Assembly (NCBI RefSeq): GCF_016859285.1 | Contig: NC_053412.1 | Location: 6,662,426 to 6,726,425, forward strand | Direction of reading: 5' to 3' | Source: Xiphias gladius | Taxonomy: Eukaryota > Chordata > Actinopteri > Istiophoriformes > Xiphiidae | DNA: 64,000 bases | Translations under genes and position numbers: made by a program | The notes under the pieces: generated by a model | The model's input: only the letters and a program-made list of their open reading frames with translations | The model's database searches: none | Told to the model about the DNA's origin: nothing | Shown: in pieces, positions 24,463-33,400 of the stretch | Numbering within the stretch: position 1 is the first letter of the stretch | How the letters are laid out: each line of letters begins with the position of its first letter

Positions 24463-27400
24463 AAATGTCGGAAATGGCATCCATGTTCTGTCAGCTGGCT
24501 TTGTGTTACCATGCAACACCTACAACTCCTATGAGACTTATACATAGGCTCACTCAAAGCCTCATGGGAGTTTTAACTGTTAAATTCTAACAAAAATACT
24601 CATTCTTACTAAAAAAATAAAAAGCCAGCAGTAAGCACCATGTTGCAGCTATGAGCTGTGCCTTGAAAGGCTACCAGCAGTTTTGTTTCCCGTCTCGTCA
24701 CATTACATGCTTTCCTCAACCATGGGGTTGTCACCCACAATTTCACCAGGGTGTCATGTTAATTCAAAGGAAAACGTAATTAAAAATTTCCGCACACTGT
24801 CTCTTTTTTCACAGCGCTCATTCTCACTCTGTGTTCACCTCTGAAAGGCTTCGGAGTTATTCTGCTCACTTTGAAGAGCTCTCCTCGGGGACAATTTAAC
24901 ATGCCTGCTGCTTTTCAATGAACTTCATATCATCTCCTTTTTCTTCATCTCCCACCTATTGTGCCCTTCAAATAATCTTGCTTTTTCTTTGTTCGTCCCA
25001 TGCGTCTTACCCACCTCTCTCTCAATATAATATATATAATATAACCCTCAGCAGCAGCAGCAGCTTCTTTATCAGACATTGTATGGAATTGGGCTACGCA
25101 AATGTGACTTCACATTTCAATAGCGCTCAGACATCCCAGTGTTAGATGCTGAAAGTCATTTTTTATCTTCAAAGCCTTGGGCAATATTTAGCATTATTTA
25201 TAAGATTTTTCCTGGGCAGAATACAAACAAATAAAACCACTTACATAGTTTATGTCAGTGTGAGCATTTGGGATCTTCCCAATCACAGTTATTTTTATCC
25301 CCTTGTATATACTCATGTAACTCATAATAGTGATATATCTGGCAGGGCAACTCAAAGCAACATAATGCTGTGCTCTTCTTTTCACCCAGTCGCATTGTAT
25401 GTATGACGTCATGAAGATGGATGGCACGTGATGTATTTATGACCCCGGCACTAGCTGGCCAGCCAGCGTCATCCACGGCAACCGTACCAAGCGGTGACAG
25501 GAGCGGCGCAGTCTCACAGACTGTAAAACCATATCTGTGATGCACCCACCAGGTACTTTTGGGGGGTTGCTGTAGACAGTGTCTCTCTCCCATGATGCTT
25601 CAGGTGCTGTCCTAGAGGCTATTCTGCCTTCAAAAAATGAAGAAGTCAAATTTTAAGCTACCGTGCGTAGAATTTCTGGATGATTGGATGATCTTTCACA
25701 TTATTTTGAATGAGAAATGAGACTATCCTGGTCAAAACTGATGCAGTCTGTGTTGTTTTCATCCTACTCATCTGTCTGCCACATTGTCTTTTTTTTTTTC
25801 TTCCACTGTGGGGTCAACAAAGTCAGAAATTCAAATTCGAATTCCACATATAGTTCCTACGATATTCTCGACCACGTGAGCTATATTATATACGATTCTA
25901 CAAAATGACGGAATACATTCACTGTTTTTTTAAATTATTTTAATTGGCGAATTATGCATTGAGGTTAGGCAGCCGAAACACTTGGTGAAAAGATTGTATT
26001 TATGATAAAAAAAGAAAAGACTAAACAGGCAGAAGTAAATAAGCAGAAGTAAAACAAGTTGTGGTGGTGCAAACTGAGCAATAGTTGATAATAATAATAA
26101 TAATAATACGTATAATACAGTATATAGTAAAAAAAAATAATGGGAGAGATTAACCAATAAATATTCCAAACTGTAAATATAAAATACAAACGCAAATATC
26201 CATGTAAATATGTAACTAGATCGCCAGGCTGTGATGGAAGAAGGAGATCTGACATGGGTTTGACAGCCTGAATTATGGGGACAATCTTGAATAATTCATC
26301 ATGAGACTGAATTAGGTATGATGGGTGAGTCACACGGCCAAGGCATTCATTCCACTAAGATCATTAAAGTCTATACATAAATTAATCTGGAAGACCGGAG
26401 CTCACTCACTTGGAGGAATGCGAGCAATATGGGACAAGAGTAGGCAACCAAATGATTGAAAGAGAGGGACGGACAGAGTGAGAGAGAGATGAATTAGTAG
26501 AGACACAGAGAAAGAGAGACTGCATGAAGATGAACTGGGGACATGTGAAATTTAATCATTCATGCATTTAAAAAAAAGTATGTCCAGTGTAAATGCTCTT
26601 GTCAAACCTGTTCAAAGCACCACTCAGACCAGAGGTAAACTGCCTTTCGGTGCAGGAGGCTCAATGGAAGCAGTGAGACAAGTTATGGATCACAGTAATA
26701 CGACTGACAAAATTAAGTCCTGCAACATAGGTTGTGTTTAAAGTGATACATTGCTCATTAAGGTTGAGGAGGAATTTCATATGTATACACATTCACACAT
26801 ACAGTCGGAGCTTACAATCCACTATTTTTTATGACGCGCAAGAAGATCAAAATGTGAATTTAAAAAAAGAACAACACAAATAACATTGACTTTTTGTCAA
26901 TCATAACAGGAGTTGTTTTACATTTTGTTTCTTTGTTTTAAAGTTAAAAAAAAAAAATGAGCCAGGCTAACGATTTCTCCGTGTTTTCACTCTTTGGGCT
27001 AAGCTAAGCTAAGCCAGCCACCTCCAAGCCGTAGCTTTATACTTAATGGGCAAATATGAGAGTAGTATTGAATTTCTCATCTAAGTCTTTGCGAGAGAGT
27101 GAACTAGCGTGTTTCCCCAGAATCAGTCAGTTATTCCTTCAACAGCCATGCTGTTCATGATCATATTCAGACCATTTTTAAGCTTTGGACATAAAAGGTG
27201 ACGTACCAAAGTAGAACACCGATAAACTATGATAACAATAAAGAAAAATGATCAGTGTTATTTCATTGTATATTTAAAGTTTTGAAAGTTTAAATTAATC
27301 GTGTGACATTTGAAGTTTTCCGAAATCCTACAGTTTAACCTTTAATGCTTTTGACATTTGCAAATAAAGTTATGCATGCATATATGTAAGAATAATGCCC

Positions 27401-30400
27401 CTATTCTCCGTGGGAGGTCATGCACATACTCATTAGGTCTCTTGCCAGAATCGTGCCATGCCACATATTCTGTTTCTGACCTTCATGGACAAAATCTCAA
27501 AGTGTAGCCAAGGGGTGGAGAGTGTCTGCTACGAGTCTGCCATGGTGGCCTCAGGACTGCATATCAGCTTTTTGAGGATGATGTAATTCTGCCGGCTTCA
27601 TCAATCTGCTTAGCCTGCTGCCACTGCAGGCCGGCCCCAAGTAAGTGATGGAAAATGGATGCTCGGGTTTTATGTTGTACACAGCATACGTATATATTAT
27701 ACATTATGTTACACTGTAGCTAGGAATAGAAATTGTGGAACAGTTGGATTTACCAGCCAATATCACCACCTCTAAAATTAATAGGGCACAGCTAAAATTG
27801 TTATAAATTACTTATTCTGTAGTCTTTAAATTCACAGACTAGTAAAAAAAACCAACTAAATATTAAATCCCATTTAAAAGTATTTTCACAGCTTGATGCA
27901 CTAGTGTCAGTGCCGGTTTATGTTCCTGTCCAGGGCCATATGGACTCCGAATTGGGGTGGCTGGCTGCAGACGAACTCCAAATCGGTCAGGCAGTAGAAT
28001 CTTTAGGCTGCTTGCAGCTGAAGACTACAGAATTTTTTTTTTGTTCCTATTTAAAAACAGGCTCTTTGAGGATTATTTTGTGGCTCAGTCAAAGAGTCAT
28101 ATATCCACAGTGAATGCAAACGTGTCAGAATCACATGCTGAGATGCTGCTTTTTGGCGCTCAGCTTCTTATCCAATTTTTGCAACCATAGGAACGACACT
28201 CCACCGTGGGACTTGAGATGCAACAAGTGTGAGGCAGAGTTACTCATACAAAGCATGATGGATTTGTAGTGACAACGGCGGTGTCACCTCATTATTGTCA
28301 GTTTTACCAGGTGTGTTAAATAGATGTAGTAACGTCCTCAGCGGGGCAAGGAGGCTGTCCACGATTTTAAACATAAGAATGATGCAGCTGGCAATTTTGA
28401 AGTGTGTGACAGAATATAACAGGATTTGATGAATCACGTCTCGCAGAAATAATAGGCTTGTACCTCTGAGAACATTAACTGGTTGAACAGAGGAACATAT
28501 TAATATTTAAGAGCAGAGAGCCCATTTTGCATGAAAACAAGGGTAGTGCTTTCATATAAGGCTAAAAAAGTAGCTTTTACCAGGCCTCTTTCATTGGAGC
28601 TTTCAGAAGAATTATTAAAAGAAGGAAGAAACCTCTGGATTTTCTTAAACACAAAGAACTATAATGGTCGGCCACACGTGACTGTTGAAGACGTTATCGC
28701 CAGACCAAGGACAAGGCTTTCCACAAGATTCTGGACCCTGGTTGCAGTGATTAGCTCCCATTCAGCCATAAGATTGTGTCGGTTAGGGTTGGGGAGGTCA
28801 GGCCTCTGTGCCGGCCAGCCAGCTTGTTCCGCACCGAACCGGGGAAACCGTTTCTTAATGGATCTGACTTTGTGCACAAGAGCGTTTTTTGCGGAAGCAC
28901 AAATCCACATAATTACTGAGCCGTGTTGCACTTTTGATACCATGGAAATATGAGGGATGCAGCAGCAAGAGCCTCCAACAAAGCCTAGGGCACATCTTTG
29001 CACCTGCTCTCTGCCTGTGCAAGGTCACAGTGTTCACTATGCAAATATAGTGGTCAGCCCCTTACTTCCATGAACATTCTCCCCCAAAGACGTGATCTGG
29101 TTTCAGAGAAACACTTCCTCTCCTCCATCATTTTCCTTCTACTCTGGCTTCATGCCGTGATTCTATGTTGTATTGATCCTGTGTTGTATTGATCCTGTGT
29201 TGTATTGATTTTCTGCACATTCCCCAGGCGCTGGGCAGGCCTTTCACATCCACACGACAACCCCGGTGTAATAACGTGCGAGCTAGACTACAGGCCCCTG
29301 AGTCTCTTGGGGAACCCCGTTAGACCCTGGTACCGATAACAGTGGCAGCGACGGCGCGCCCCAGCACATTCACCACCATGCACGGGGTAAGCCGAACACA
29401 CACATGCTACACATGTTTATTTATAGCATTTTTTAGGGACACCGCTACTACCTGACGCATGTCCAATCAAAGTATGAAAATGCTGTACATTTAACACTGT
29501 TCACACATTAAAAATCTGAGCTTGTAATTCTTCAAAAATTCCTCCGGGGACGGGTATTCTCTGCAAAATTCGCCACGTTCGAATTATGCAGAACTGCACA
29601 AGGACGGATTTGTCAGATTAAAATGACAGATTTTAAGAAACAGTTTATAAAATGAATGTTGCGATTACGATGGATTTATCGCCTACAAAAAAAGCTTCTT
29701 TTTTGATACATTATTTGAAATGTGATGTGTCCTCCCTCATAATATGCGTGCGTGACTTCAGCATCGAGTCCATTGACTCAGTCACAATGGTGGAATAAAT
29801 CTATTAATAAATATCTGAGTTTCATCTCAACAACATCCAATTAATTTCCTCTGCTGCTGAGAACCTGACCTTAGTAACCCAACCCGAATGAATTAATGTT
29901 TTTTGGCTCAGTGCAAATGAAATTAAATTTGGGCAGTTTTGGAGCAGTTAGAGAGCTATCCCCAGTCATGTTTTGATTATTTTTGATTACCACCCGTTCA
30001 TTTTTTTTTTTTAATAAAGCTTACGTTTATGTATCGTAATATTGAACGGCAGTGAATATTTGAATATTAAAAATCACATCAGCTTCCCAATACTTCACAA
30101 ACAAATAAACATTTGAAAGTAAGTCAGTATCCATGCCAAGGAAATGAAAGAGAGGAACGCTGACGGCAAGATGACTCCTGAATGTAGGATTATTTGTTAT
30201 ACCAGCTTTTGGATGTGGTTTCCTAAACTTGAGCTGAAAAAACATTTTCAATCTGCATTAGCTTCAAAACTTTGCAGCCCACGGCTTTGTGCCAGAACTC
30301 CTCTGACAAAAACAGAAAACTCTGTCACTCTGAAGGCGCCCATCTGTCTCATTCGCTCGTTTTTTTTTTTGTTTTTGTTTTTTTGGCTGGACCACAACGT

Positions 30401-33400
30401 GAATGTACGTAACTGAACGAGTGAGTGCGTGCTTAGGACACACCGTTGGTCAGCTGAATCCCTCGCGACCGAGTGCCGAAGTTACACCACTGGTCGGTTC
30501 GTTTTCAAAAAAACCACCTCGTGACAAATCAATATTGGACAAACCTGAGCTACTTTTGCGGCCCCGCGGCCTGACATTGGGCTTTCCCTCCGCAGGCACA
30601 CCTCCCTATGCGTCTCATTCGGTTGACCACATGGCAGATGACACAGACATGAACGAGCTCTTAACTTTATCTCTGAGTGATTATTTTGCAGGTAAATACA
30701 ACTGAAATCACAGCACGGTCGTTGTCTTTAACTTATGCGTGTGGTGATTTTGTCAGACTGTGTCGCGGTTATAAAATCAGGATTTCAGCAGCAGCTTGAA
30801 AATGGCTTGGAAGCGACTGCTGGTCTTAAAGGTCCGTGTTTCAGTCAATATGTCATACTTGCTTCATTGTCTGACAACAGAAACAGGAAAAAATGTTGAG
30901 AACAGCTTTATTGGGAATTCAGTTGTATCAAAATACTGTATGTGTGAGCACAGACAGTAGGAGAGAAGCAAACAGATAAAGGGTGGTCCAGCCACATACT
31001 AGGTTTGGACCTAGTCTTGGTTTTCCTACAAGGGCATTAAGATTCAGTCAAAACTACTATATGACCTCCAGTAAGTACATGAGTATCATCGTAATGAACA
31101 AATAATATACTTACACATTTTGATAGAGGCATTAACTTGTATTCTTCTGACAAGTATTTGATTATCATAAAGCAAACATTTGCTGCTTTTTCACATCGCT
31201 GTAGATTGAATCCCTTTGGGTTTGTGTACAGTTGGACAAAATGAGTCAATTTTTAATTTTTAATCCCTGTGGACTGTAATAGCTATTTGTCATTATTTTT
31301 GGACATTTTACAGCCTAAACAATCAATTCATAAAAAGTCAATAAGTTAATCTAATGATAAATGAAACATTAGTTGATAAGTGACTAGAAGGATTCTCTGA
31401 CGTTTTGAGCCTCCTCCACCCGACAGGAGCCGGTTTTCACATTTGTGTCCCGTATAGTAACTGTTTGAATTCGAGGACTTCATTACCAAAAATTGTTACG
31501 CGTAAAGGGAAACGGAAAGGAATAAAACTTAATCTCCATTCTAAACCGCCAGTTTATAGTCCAAGGTTTCGGACAAACAGACTTTTAACAGAGCATCGTA
31601 CATACCAAGCACACACAGGACAAATACTCCACCCACAAGGGGAGGAGGCGCTGTCAGTTATCAGTTAGTACACCTGAGGTGATGGAGGACAACCCCGCGC
31701 AATCGTCAACAGTTTCATTTACATTAAATGAGATTTACCATTTTGTTGAAAAAGTGATAAATTGATATCGGTAGCCTTTATACCTATAACTATATATATG
31801 TAGTGGATTGAGATATCTCTGGGTTAAAAGGGCTCTAACAGAAGCTTTCTCCTGAAATGTAAGAAGGAAAAAAAAACTAGAAAAATTCCCTGGAGTCTCC
31901 GTGGTTATCGCGCTGCATTAATGTTGTATGGGAAAGAAGGAAGATCCCAGCTTCTGACCTGAAAATACTGCTCTGCTCAGCTGGCATTTAGTACTAGAGA
32001 ACTCGCTATCATACACAATGAACATGCCCTGCAATGTTTTTCCTGATACTGCTTTGAGTCATTGGTGTGATATACTATAATGTGGCATCACAAATCTTCC
32101 TCGGTCCATTTTGCTCGCTGTGTTTTGGTCCACGAAGGCCTCAAAAATTCCTGTTTTTTGTTTTTTTTTTCTCTTCTTTGCACAAACACAAACACTTTTT
32201 TTCAACCCGCTTCTACTCCTCAACTCTTTCTTGGCAGCACCACATAGACAGCCACATACAGTTATACAGTTATTTGGTTGGAGGGGCAGCTCATTAAAAT
32301 TCCCCTACTGTGTTTTTACCACGGGCCCGCCAGAGGTCAGGAACAAGAGTGTTTTTTCATGAATGAAGACCTGGACAAGAGAATCACTCTAGACACACAA
32401 GGTTGTCCAAGCGTGAGGAGAGTCCTGCTTATTAGATGCCATCATTCATCTTTTTATACCCAGAAGAAGTTGTGTTTATTCAGTGTACACTTGCACATTC
32501 ACTGTGCAAGTGCTCAGGGTGGAAAGGACCCCGGAGGCTCGAATACTGTTGGGCTGTCTTGACTGACATGTCTTTTCAGTGTCGCGAAGAGGCTGCTTTT
32601 TTGACCGTGGGCCGGCAAAAGGAGACAGTGATTCACATCTTTAAAAAAAAGCAGACGAGAGGGTGCTCTCCAGTCATCGGGGTTTCACAGTTGCCGTGCC
32701 TTCTCGAGAAAGCTCATTCCAAAGAGCTGAGAAGCAGGACCCGACTGAGACTTCAGATTCAAGGGGGCCAAAGAGTATTCAAACCCGGTCACGAAACAGT
32801 GGACCAGCTCTTTATTCACGCGATAATACAGGAGGGCACATGGGAGTTTGCCTGTCCTCTATGTGCTTTGTGGACTGTGTCCCTTGGGTCACCTTATAGG
32901 GGTTAGGGTTAGGGTTAGGGTTAGGGTTAGTTTGCTGCCTTGCAGGCCTTCTGTTCTCTGATATGAGAGCAGAGAGCCAGTTGTTTGAAAGTAGTATACA
33001 TCAGCATCATTGGGTTCTGTGTGTTATTTATTATTACTTTTGGGTGGACAACTCCTAAAGTGAAGATGAAGAGATGAATGCTGCCATGGGAATATGTGGT
33101 GTGGGAGCTCCTGCCTTGCTCAGGGCCTTCTGATCGTTGTATGATCAGAGCCAGAGCTGTGTTTGCAGAAAGTATACATCAAGTGCATTCTCTGTGGGTG
33201 TTGGTTTATTATTACTTTTACACCAGCCAGGTGACAAAAAATAAAAGTTGAAAGAAAAAATTGTGTTTGCTGCTCAACCAAAAGAGTCCTGTGTCTAATG
33301 GATCTGCAATCTGCTCCACTTTCGGATTAGAGGAGAACTGATCGCTGTTGACACAATATGAAAAATTCAAATCCAATCAGTGCTCATCTCATAAAACTTT

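Noticed and set aside
25194..25649. Minus-strand frames in kcnh3 intron 1 considered as an alternative exon
   Set aside because: They do not resemble any part of the channel and do not fit the exon 1 to exon 2 phase in an obvious way.
29168..29209. CRISPR-like array
   Set aside because: The units are contiguous with no spacers and the genome is eukaryotic. It is a simple tandem repeat.
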